Below the pieces are notes generated by a model. That model saw nothing but the letters and a program-made list of their open reading frames with translations. It ran no database searches and was not told where the DNA came from. From Acetobacter sp. (lineage in GTDB: Bacteria > Pseudomonadota > Alphaproteobacteria > Acetobacterales > Acetobacteraceae): a stretch of 47,448 bases of DNA. The position numbers and the translations under genes were made by a program. Positions 20,186-28,067 of this stretch are shown piece by piece (within the stretch, counting starts at the first letter, position 1; each line of letters starts with the position of its first letter). The DNA lies in assembly GCA_017474285.1 (NCBI GenBank), contig JAFVHT010000047.1, positions 1 to 47,448 of the forward strand, in the 5' to 3' direction.

Positions 20186-22198
20186 ATGATTATGAATGAT
20201 CTGTCTCTCCCTTTTGTGTTAGAGTCTACATCTCAAAACACGCAACCCCAACACGTTTATGATGCCAACGCGATTGAAGTTCTCGAAGGACTTGATCCTG
20301 TTCGTCGCTGTCCAGGTATGTATATCGGGGGAACTGATGAAACGGCTCTCCACCATTTAGCCACAGAAATCCTTGATAACGCTATGGATGAAACCATTGC
20401 GGGACACGCAAGCCTTATTGAGGTGCGACTAGAGGCAAATAATTTTTTAACAATCCGTGATAATGGACGCGGTATTCCTGTTGATGCCCATCCTCTCTAC
20501 CCCGACCGTTCAGCTTTAGAAGTGATTTTAACGACCCTCCATGCAGGCGGAAAATTTTCAAATAAAGCTTATACAACGTCTGGTGGTTTACACGGGGTTG
20601 GCTCTTCTGTTGTCAACGCTCTTTCTGCGTCTATGGTTGTAGAAGTGGCGCGTGACCGTACATTATGGAGACAATCTTATGAACGTGGTAAAACGATTTC
20701 CCCTTTAGAATGTATAGGAAGTGTTCAAAACCGTCGGGGAACTCTTATAACGTTCCAACCTGACCCAGAAATTTTTGGTTATTGTACTTTTGTCCCGGCT
20801 CGGTTATACAAACTCTGTCGCGCAAAAGCCTTTTTATTTCGTGGTGTCACTATTCGTTGGTCATGTGAGCCGACACTTCTTCAGCACGGTGATGAAACAC
20901 CCGCCCAAGCTGTTTTACACTTTCCCGGTGGGTTAGCAGACAGTTTACAAGACGACCTCGGACCTCACGCCCAACTCCTTACCCTTCTTTGGACAGGAGA
21001 AGCACCCTTACCAACAACAGAAAACGCCAATAATGGCAAAGTAGAATGGGCTGTTGCTTTTCTTGAAAGTGGCACAGCGTCTCTCGTTTCCTATTGCAAT
21101 ACAATCCCGACACCACTTGGAGGCACCCATGAAACAGGTTTCCGTAACGCACTCCTTAAAGGATTGCGCACGTGGGGAGAACAACGCGCTATTAAAAAAG
21201 CACAGACGATAACAGCAATCGATATTTTAGGAATAGTAGCTGGACGTCTTTCTGTTTTTATACCTAACCCTCAATTTCAAGGACAAACTAAAGAAAAACT
21301 AACGACTGCTGAAGCAACAAAACTTATCGAAACAGCGCTCCGCGATCGTTTTGAACACTGGCTTGCCCAAAACCCTCAACAGGCCGATACGCTTCTCACT
21401 TTCACTATTACTCGTGCTGAAGAGCGTTTACGGTCTAAAGACCAAAAAAACATTTCTCGTAAAAAAGCAACGAGTCGTTTACGTCTCCCGGGCAAGCTCA
21501 TTGATTGCACAAAAGAACATGCTGAAGAAACAGAGATTTTCCTTGTGGAAGGAGATTCAGCAGGCGGCTCTGCAAAACAAGCCCGTAATCGTGAAATACA
21601 GGCGATTTTACCTCTCCGCGGTAAAATTCTCAATGTTGCAAGCGCAACAACAGAAAAACTTCATGCCAACCAAGAGCTCCGTGATCTTGTCGAAACCTTA
21701 GGCTGCGGCTCAGGAGAACATTTTGACATTAACAAACTTCGTTATGGTCGTATCATTATCATGACTGATGCGGATGTTGACGGAGCTCATATTGCTTCTT
21801 TACTGATTACATTTTTTTATCGTAAACTTCCTAAAATTATCCAGCAAGGTCACCTTTACCTTGCTCAACCGCCTTTATATCGCCTTACACAAGGTTCTCA
21901 AAGCGTTTACGCTATGGATAATGCTGATCGGGATCATAAGTTAAAAACTGCTTTTAAGAGCAAAGGAAAAATTAGCATTTCTCGCTTTAAAGGACTTGGA
22001 GAAATGCCACCAACAGATCTCAAAGAAACGACTATGGCGCCTCATCGTCGTACTTTGTTACGTGTTGTCATTCCACAAGAAGAAACAAAACATACACATG
22101 ATTGTGTTGAAAGCCTTATGGGGCGCAAGGCAGAACTGCGCTTTGCCTTTATCCAGGAACATGCACACTCTACCCATGATATGACGCTTGATATTTAA
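20186..22198 (+). CDS. parE: DNA topoisomerase IV subunit B
   Basis: ATPase subunit of topoisomerase IV, which decatenates daughter chromosomes. The GHKL ATPase part shows EGLDPVRRCPGMYIGG, EILDNAMDE and IRDNGRGIPVD. The Toprim part shows VEGDSAGGSAKQARNR, MTDADVDGAHI and, near the end, FKGLGEMPPTDLKETTM. The 670-aa size and the absence of the GyrB insert favour ParE over GyrB. The ATG at 20186 has AGGGT six bases upstream; ATG 20192 is possible. parC is not in the window. Confidence 0.94.
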   Translation: MIMNDLSLPFVLESTSQNTQPQHVYDANAIEVLEGLDPVRRCPGMYIGGTDETALHHLATEILDNAMDETIAGHASLIEVRLEANNFLTIRDNGRGIPVDAHPLYPDRSALEVILTTLHAGGKFSNKAYTTSGGLHGVGSSVVNALSASMVVEVARDRTLWRQSYERGKTISPLECIGSVQNRRGTLITFQPDPEIFGYCTFVPARLYKLCRAKAFLFRGVTIRWSCEPTLLQHGDETPAQAVLHFPGGLADSLQDDLGPHAQLLTLLWTGEAPLPTTENANNGKVEWAVAFLESGTASLVSYCNTIPTPLGGTHETGFRNALLKGLRTWGEQRAIKKAQTITAIDILGIVAGRLSVFIPNPQFQGQTKEKLTTAEATKLIETALRDRFEHWLAQNPQQADTLLTFTITRAEERLRSKDQKNISRKKATSRLRLPGKLIDCTKEHAEETEIFLVEGDSAGGSAKQARNREIQAILPLRGKILNVASATTEKLHANQELRDLVETLGCGSGEHFDINKLRYGRIIIMTDADVDGAHIASLLITFFYRKLPKIIQQGHLYLAQPPLYRLTQGSQSVYAMDNADRDHKLKTAFKSKGKISISRFKGLGEMPPTDLKETTMAPHRRTLLRVVIPQEETKHTHDCVESLMGRKAELRFAFIQEHAHSTHDMTLDI

Positions 22199-22261
22199 AA
22201 TTTAAATAGGCTCTTTATAGCTATTTTCAAAAACCAAAAAACCTGTCGTGTCTTTGAGGAA

Positions 22262-22293
22262 ATAGAGAGGGAGCGTAGCGTTCCTCTCTCTAT
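22262..22293 (+). terminator. Hairpin after parE
   Basis: ATAGAGAGGGA (22262-22272) pairs with TTCCTCTCTCTAT (22281-22293) around GCGTAGCG, giving a strong stem with a small bulge about 65 nt after the parE stop. A T-rich stretch (TTTATGTCTTTTTCG) follows a little downstream. It is a plausible parE terminator, and also lies before the convergent unknown gene. Confidence 0.45.
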
Positions 22294-22331
22294 CTCGGTT
22301 TATGTCTTTTTCGACTAACCCTTCTAACACT

Positions 22332-23076
22332 TTAATAGTTAATGGTTACTCTTTCACGATCACAACAGATTTGTTTGCAAAGCTCGGATAATTGAGCTTG
22401 GTAAAGATCATACAAAGTATAATCTTTGACAGAACCTATAAACTCGTAATTCTGTGCAATAACATCGTAAGCTAATTGACAAATAATATCAGTAGGAAGA
22501 TTACCTAGAGAGTCTAACTCATGTATGCGCTTAATAGCCGCAATAAGACGAACGATTTTTACTCGTATACCATCGAGAGGTTTATCATACGTTAAAAGGA
22601 CATGAAGAGCTTGTGGAATAAAACGTCTATCAGTATATTCGTTTTCAAAAAAATAAGCATACCCGAGGGGTTCCCCATTTTCAGCCTCACTACCTTTAGC
22701 TGGATTTTCTCGGCATAAAAGATACTCAAACTGATGATAAATAGTGTCTAACAATTTATCTTCTTGGATAAGACCTTCAATCCATTTTAAATCTCTCTCA
22801 AACTGATTAGATTCACTTTTTTCTAGTTCCTCAGGAATAGAACAACTAGAGAAGCCCTTAGAAACTAAATAGTCGTTGACACGATGAAACTCAAAGCGAG
22901 CGTCTTCTTTTGTATCTTCACTCTGTAGCGCTTCTGGAAGAAGCTCTATTAATCTCTTTCGATAATCCGAGACTTTTTGAAGATTAAGCGCATAACTGTA
23001 GAGTTCTTCTGGTGATATATTGGATGCGATCTCTTTTAATGAGATTTTCTAAAGTTAGATGATGGTGAGACATCAT
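22332..23076 (-). pseudogene. Unrecognised gene with a frameshift near its start
   Basis: The clean translation start is ATG 23076, with AAGGAG seven bases upstream, giving MMSHHHLTLENLIK. That frame ends early (about 22987). One base away, the frame that continues for the rest of the gene reads KEIASNISPEELYSYALN and runs to 22332, about 235 codons. Removing one A from the A4 run (T4 at 23034-23037 on the plus strand) joins the two into a product of about 248 aa. It is hydrophilic, probably all helical, with no signal peptide. Segments include DYRKRLIELLPEAL, KWIEGLIQEDK, YHQFEYLLCRENP and CKQICCDRERVTINY. I do not recognise a family. It could be a pseudogene or carry a sequence error. Confidence 0.6.
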
Positions 23077-23322
23077 GGAACACTCCTTACTTTATTGAGA
23101 GAAAAAATATAAAGGCTCCTTCGTTCGACGCGCTTTTTTATTGACTGTTCAAAAACTCTATTTGCACTTTTTACACCCACCATTCAGGAAAGACTAAAGA
23201 CTTTTCGGCATTGGTTCAGCTTATGAACGTAGTAACATACGATTCAACCATAAGTGGGGGCAAATTACATGACGATAGAAAAGGCACATGTTGATAATAA
23301 ATAGAGGCGAGGTAATTATAAA
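23077..23322. other. Gene-poor stretch between the unknown gene and the inverted-repeat structure
   Basis: About 245 bp upstream of the unknown minus-strand gene. I see no coding region and no RNA gene. It must contain the promoter of that gene and could be the scar of a rearrangement, since the expected neighbour of nuoM (nuoN) is missing here. Confidence 0.4.
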
Positions 23323-23382
23323 GGGTTGTTCAGAAACTGAAATCGCCTTAACCACGATTTTTCCGTTTTCTGAAACAACCCC
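23323..23382. repeat. 60-nt inverted-repeat structure next to the nuoM end
   Basis: GGGTTGTTCAGAAAC (from 23323) and GTTTTCTGAAACAACCC (to about 23381) are near-perfect inverted repeats with two single-base insertions. Inside them, AAATCG and CGATTT form a second stem, so the whole segment can fold into one long hairpin. It begins 22 nt after the nuoM stop. On the nuoM strand it is followed by TTTATAATT, so it could be a terminator. The ends also resemble the short terminal inverted repeats of insertion sequences, so a small non-autonomous element or fused IS ends is an alternative. Confidence 0.55.
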
Positions 23383-23404
23383 ACTTATCAGATCTTTAGC
23401 GGAT

Positions 23405-24937
23405 TTACCGGCTGGCTACATGGATTACGGTATTAAGATCAGTCCCATACAGTGACGCTGATAAAGTCCCACTCGTTGCACCATGAATCGCCTGCATCAC
23501 AACCGGATCAAACAAGCGTATAAAACTCGATGGATAGACCCCCATCCATAGAGTAACAATTGCCAACGGAACAAGAACAGCCATTTCACTTGCTGTTAAA
23601 TCACGAATTAAAGCGAGCGTTTCCTTCACACTACCAAATAAAACCTGACGATATAAACAGAGCATATAGGCTGCGCCCAGAATCATCGTACTGCCTGCCA
23701 ACAACGCCAACCAGAAAGAAATTTTAACAGCCCCCATGAGAACCAGCACCTCACCAACGAAAGCGCCTGTTCCAGGTAAACCAACATTCGCCATGGTAAA
23801 CAACATCGCAAACAAAGCCAAAAGCGGCATTTGATCGGCGATACCCCCTAATTTATCAATTTGCCCTGTTTTTGCACGCCATGCCACAATAGCCACACAA
23901 AAAAACAAAGCAACGATGATAATACCATGCGATAACATCTGAAAAATAGCGCCATCAATCCCTTCTGCTGTAAGTGTAAACAAGCCAACAGCAATCATTC
24001 CCATATGAGAAAAAGAGGAATAAGCAATAAGCCTTTTCATATCGGTTTGAGCAAAAGCAACAAAAGCTGCATAAATAATTGCCATAACCCCTAAGGCTAA
24101 CAAATAAGGTGCAAATAATTTTACAGCATCAGGGAACATCAACACGCCAAAACGAAGCAAACCATAAGCACCTGTTTTTGACAAAACCCCTGCCAACATT
24201 GCAGAAGTCGGCGTTGGTGCTTCAGAATACGCATCAGGCAACCACGCATGTAAGGGAAATAAAGGAAGCTTAACACCAAAAGCTAAGACGAAAGACAATA
24301 ACAACCAACATTGCAATGACGTGTCAAAATGCGTGTGCATTAACGCAGGAATATCTGTCGTCCCTGCTTGTTGCCACATAGTGATCAAACCGATCAACAT
24401 GAACAAGGATCCGCCAAATGTAAAAAGAAAAAATTGCAATGATGCCCAAGTACGCTTTGCTCCACCCCATACACCAATCATAATACTGCTTGGAATAAGT
24501 GTCGCTTCATAGAACACATAAAACAAAACGAGATCTTGCGCTGAAAAAAGTCCAAAAAGCGCTGTTTCAAGTAACAACATAGCAATAACAAAATCACGGC
24601 TCTGCGTTTTGATACTATGCCAGCCTGCCCCTAAAGCCACAGGCGTTAAAAATGCCGTTAATAAAATAAAAACAAGGGAAATACCATCAACCCCTGTATG
24701 ATAGGTAACACCATATCCCCCTAACCAATTTAATTGATCCTCAAATTGCAATCCTGGGGTTGTAGGGTCAAAATTCACCCACATAAAGACACTCAAACCA
24801 AAGGTAATAAGTGTTGTCCAAAGTCCTAACCAACGTGCTGATCTATCGCGCGTTTGAGCGTCACCAAAACATAATAAGACAGACAATGCACCTACAAGCG
24901 GAAAGTAAGTGATTAACGGAAGCAGAATCTGCTGCAC
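23405..24937 (-). CDS. nuoM: NADH-quinone oxidoreductase subunit M
   Basis: Proton-pumping membrane subunit of respiratory complex I. The 510-aa product has about 14 hydrophobic segments. Antiporter-family motifs are clear: FYVFYEATLIPSSIMIGVWG with the essential Glu, LPLFPLHAWLPDAYSEAPTP with Lys and His residues, and LIAYSSFSHMGMI. It probably starts with GTG 24937, GAGG lying ten bases upstream. nuoL should precede it and nuoN should follow; here mutL precedes it and a hairpin and an unknown gene follow, so it has left the usual operon. The frame is intact, so it may still work with nuo genes elsewhere. Confidence 0.96.
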   Translation of the reverse strand: MQQILLPLITYFPLVGALSVLLCFGDAQTRDRSARWLGLWTTLITFGLSVFMWVNFDPTTPGLQFEDQLNWLGGYGVTYHTGVDGISLVFILLTAFLTPVALGAGWHSIKTQSRDFVIAMLLLETALFGLFSAQDLVLFYVFYEATLIPSSIMIGVWGGAKRTWASLQFFLFTFGGSLFMLIGLITMWQQAGTTDIPALMHTHFDTSLQCWLLLSFVLAFGVKLPLFPLHAWLPDAYSEAPTPTSAMLAGVLSKTGAYGLLRFGVLMFPDAVKLFAPYLLALGVMAIIYAAFVAFAQTDMKRLIAYSSFSHMGMIAVGLFTLTAEGIDGAIFQMLSHGIIIVALFFCVAIVAWRAKTGQIDKLGGIADQMPLLALFAMLFTMANVGLPGTGAFVGEVLVLMGAVKISFWLALLAGSTMILGAAYMLCLYRQVLFGSVKETLALIRDLTASEMAVLVPLAIVTLWMGVYPSSFIRLFDPVVMQAIHGATSGTLSASLYGTDLNTVIHVASR

Positions 24938-25085
24938 GATTGTGTTACCTCACAAATTAAAAACGTCACGAAAGCTATAAACTTTCTTAATAAGGGTTGA
25001 ACTTAAAAACTTGCTCACTAAAACTCGCCCATTTTAGGCAACGCGTTTTATTATAACCTTATATTATTTTTACACCTTATACTAT

Positions 25086-26933
25086 TTAACGACGACTGAA
25101 CATTTTCTCAAGATCATTTCGCGTAAATTTTATCCAAGTTGGGCGACCATGAGAACATGTTCCCGCGTAAGGCATTGCTTCCATTTGCCGAAGTAGGGCA
25201 TTCATTTCCTCAATTGTCAATTTTCGCCCCGCACGTATGCTCCCATGGCATGCCATACGGGCAATAACAGTATCAAGCCTCCCATCAAGGGCTATCATTT
25301 CATCAGGAGTCGTATGTTCATCCCTTGCTAGTTCATCTGCTAAATCACGTAATAAATCAGAAGCTTCTATCGTACCCAGTAAACTCGGCAAAGCACGAAC
25401 TAAAATCGATTCTTTACCAAAAATCTCAATTTCCACGCCGAGTCTCTCTAACATAACCTGACATGTCAAGAGTTGTTCTATCCCTGCACGAGATAAATTA
25501 ACAACATCAGGCACTAAAAGCCTCTGTGCCGAAACACGACCGCACAAAAACTGTTCACGTAAACGTTCATGGGTAAGGCGCTCATGGGCAGCGTGTTGGT
25601 CTACCACAATAAGGCTTCCATCAGGCGCAACAGTTAATACATAGGTCTCTAATATCTGTGCGACAGCCATTCCTAAGGGTTTTTCACGCTCACACTCAAT
25701 AGAGTGTAACAAATCTATAGGCTCTTCTGAACTTTCCGTTATAAGACGACGATCAAGTCTTTTATCATCGACAGGCGTTTCCGTTGGTATAGAATCAAAA
25801 ACCGCGTGCTGTTCCTGAAAAAACCTACTCTCAGACACTCTAGATATGGAACCAACGGCACTAGAAATATAACCAACTCTACTTTTTATCGGAGAAAAAG
25901 AAAAAGGTGTCTGCTGCCTACTGCCAGCCCCACATGCTAAAACACGTTGAATACCCCCAATTACTAAAGATCGTACATCGGCTTCATCTGCAAAACGGAG
26001 CTCTGTTTTAGCAGGATGCACATTCACATCAACTCTCTGAGAGGGTACCGATAATGTCAGTGCCACAATTGGGTACCGCCCTGCTTCAATCACGCGTCTA
26101 TAAGCAACCCGTATAGCAGTTCGTAATAACGGATCCATAACAGGACGATCATTGACTAACATCAACTGCCCGCTCGCCGTCGCACGATGCAAAGACGGCG
26201 GGCAAATAACACCTGACAAAACCATGCCCATACGCTCTTCAGAGATAGGCATAAGATTTTCAACATGCTCTATATCGAGTAAAGCCGCAGCCCGTGCTTG
26301 CAGATCCTGTTCAGGAAGCGCTAAAATCTCCCGTCCATCCATAATAAGGCGGAAGGCAATATGAGGTCTCGCAAAAGCAAGACGCCTCACGACCATCTCA
26401 GCATGTCGTCCCTCAACTTTTGGGCTTTTGAGAAATTTACGACGGGCAGGCGTTGCAAAAAATAAATCTTCAACCACGATATGAGTGCCATAGGCACCCG
26501 CTGTCGGTTCTAAAGTCGTTTGCACCCCACCTTCAACTCTTATACGCCACGCTTCATCTGCTCCTTGTTTTGTCTCACGACAACGTGACGTAATACAGAG
26601 CCTAGCCGCAGCCCCTATCGATGGCAGTGCCTCCCCACGAAAACCAAGTGTTTCAATATTGACAAGTGTTTCATCATGTAATTTAGAAGTGCAATGACGA
26701 TCAACTGCTATAGCCAAATCCTCAGGCAGCATACCGTAACCATTATCTGTCACGATAATCCGTTCTATACCGCCCTTTTCAAGGGTTACATCAATACGTG
26801 TAGCCCCTGCATCAATCGCATTTTCAACAAGTTCTTTAACAACCGCAGCAGGACGTTCTATGACTTCACCAGCTGCTATTTTATTTACCACATTTTCAGG
26901 TAGACGCCGTACCCGAAGAGGTCCTTCAAACAC
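25086..26933 (-). CDS. mutL: DNA mismatch repair protein MutL
   Basis: GHKL ATPase that links mismatch recognition to strand incision. The N-terminal motifs are NKIAAGEVIERPAAVVKELV, ENAIDAGATRI, DNGYGM and GFRGEALPSIGA. The C-terminal endonuclease motif is present as DQHAAHERLTHE, with ACHGSIRAGRK and GTCSHGRPTW, so this MutL should nick DNA itself, as in bacteria without MutH. The open frame goes up to 26984 and overlaps the BamF-like gene. A GTG at 26933 with GGAGG four bases upstream gives a 615-aa product starting close to the conserved RRLPENV and is preferred. Confidence 0.94.
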   Translation of the reverse strand: MFEGPLRVRRLPENVVNKIAAGEVIERPAAVVKELVENAIDAGATRIDVTLEKGGIERIIVTDNGYGMLPEDLAIAVDRHCTSKLHDETLVNIETLGFRGEALPSIGAAARLCITSRCRETKQGADEAWRIRVEGGVQTTLEPTAGAYGTHIVVEDLFFATPARRKFLKSPKVEGRHAEMVVRRLAFARPHIAFRLIMDGREILALPEQDLQARAAALLDIEHVENLMPISEERMGMVLSGVICPPSLHRATASGQLMLVNDRPVMDPLLRTAIRVAYRRVIEAGRYPIVALTLSVPSQRVDVNVHPAKTELRFADEADVRSLVIGGIQRVLACGAGSRQQTPFSFSPIKSRVGYISSAVGSISRVSESRFFQEQHAVFDSIPTETPVDDKRLDRRLITESSEEPIDLLHSIECEREKPLGMAVAQILETYVLTVAPDGSLIVVDQHAAHERLTHERLREQFLCGRVSAQRLLVPDVVNLSRAGIEQLLTCQVMLERLGVEIEIFGKESILVRALPSLLGTIEASDLLRDLADELARDEHTTPDEMIALDGRLDTVIARMACHGSIRAGRKLTIEEMNALLRQMEAMPYAGTCSHGRPTWIKFTRNDLEKMFSRR

Positions 26934-26952
26934 AAAACCTCCGAAAATATTC

Positions 26953-27510
26953 TTAAAAAAGATGGTGTAGCCATTGACCAACACTCATTCCTTTGGTTGA
27001 TGTTGTCGTTGGTGTTGCTCCTTTTGTAATCGGCTTACCAAGGGCTAAATTCGTTTTCAAGCGGCGATTTTCAGCTTCTGCATTCACGACAGACCCCGCT
27101 CTCTCCCCTTCCCAAAACATCACTCTTTCAGAAAAACTTGGTTCTGAAGCCCCTAACTCATCATCATCAGGCATATTTGCAGCCGCATTCGCGCGGTTAA
27201 TTAAAATAGTTTGTCCCTCACTTGTACTCCCTCCTGTACCACTCAACGCCACATCAGGTGAAAGAGTCTCAAGCGCTTGTAAACGGTCACTTTCGTCTTG
27301 CTGCTGCTTAGTTTCTTTTCCAAATTTTACCAATTCATCTGACGGAGGCATAGAAAGAGGTCTTCGTGTTGTGACTGTATATTCATTAGGCATACTCCGT
27401 TGGAGACCAAACGCCCGCGCGACATCCCTTCCTGAACACCCACTCACAACAAAACTACTCCCCAATAAGAGTAATGGCGCAAAGACGATTGAAATACGGC
27501 GTAACATCAT
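26953..27510 (-). CDS. DUF3035/BamF-like lipoprotein
   Basis: Small (185-aa) alphaproteobacterial lipoprotein. The signal ends in the lipobox VVSGCSG (Cys at about residue 25). The conserved DUF3035 segment follows: LQRSMPNEYTVTTRRPLSMPP, where the family has PDEF-x-V-x-x-R-x-P-L. In Caulobacter a DUF3035 protein is a subunit (BamF) of the outer-membrane assembly complex, so an outer-membrane role is likely. It is 6 nt from lspA, the peptidase that would process it, and directly before mutL in a minus-strand operon. Confidence 0.8.
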   Translation of the reverse strand: MMLRRISIVFAPLLLLGSSFVVSGCSGRDVARAFGLQRSMPNEYTVTTRRPLSMPPSDELVKFGKETKQQQDESDRLQALETLSPDVALSGTGGSTSEGQTILINRANAAANMPDDDELGASEPSFSERVMFWEGERAGSVVNAEAENRRLKTNLALGKPITKGATPTTTSTKGMSVGQWLHHLF

Positions 27511-27516
27511 AATTTT

Positions 27517-28059
27517 TCACTCATCTGAAACAGAACACTCTACACTTTTTTGTAAAACCTGCTGATGACCAGATAGAAAATTCTGCACTAATAAAATACA
27601 TACAGAACACACTATAGCAGAATCAGCGACATTAAACACATACCATGACCATCCAAACGCATGGGCATGTAAAAAATCAACTACCGCCCCATAACAGAGA
27701 CGATCAATAACATTTCCTATAGCGCCCCCTGCAATTGTTCCAACACAGAGTGCCGTTAATTTATAAGGTGTGCGATACATCCACACCCACAACGCACAAA
27801 CGACAGCAAGAGAAATCCCTGAAAAAATAAAACGCCCTGAATGACCTAGCCAACCAAACATACCAAAGGTAATAGCCCTATTCCAAACCATAGTAAAATT
27901 CAAAAACGGCAAAACCCGAATAGACCCACGCGCTGGTAAGTCAATATCATAAAGAATCCAATATTTACTGAGCTGGTCCGCCGAAAGCGTTAAAACAAAG
28001 GCAATAACACCTAAAGCAAACGGCCATGGAATAAAGGGAAAAATAAAAGACTTTTTCAC
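27517..28059 (-). CDS. lspA: Lipoprotein signal peptidase (signal peptidase II)
   Basis: Membrane aspartyl protease that removes the signal peptide of prolipoproteins. The 180-aa product has four hydrophobic segments. Conserved blocks are FTMVWNRAITFGMF, the first catalytic Asp in GGAIGNVIDRLCYGAVVDF, and the second in FNVADSAIVCSV. It lies 8 nt after ileS and 6 nt before the BamF-like lipoprotein. The ileS-lspA pair is a widespread arrangement. Confidence 0.95.
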   Translation of the reverse strand: MKKSFIFPFIPWPFALGVIAFVLTLSADQLSKYWILYDIDLPARGSIRVLPFLNFTMVWNRAITFGMFGWLGHSGRFIFSGISLAVVCALWVWMYRTPYKLTALCVGTIAGGAIGNVIDRLCYGAVVDFLHAHAFGWSWYVFNVADSAIVCSVCILLVQNFLSGHQQVLQKSVECSVSDE

Positions 28060-28067
28060 ATGTTCCC

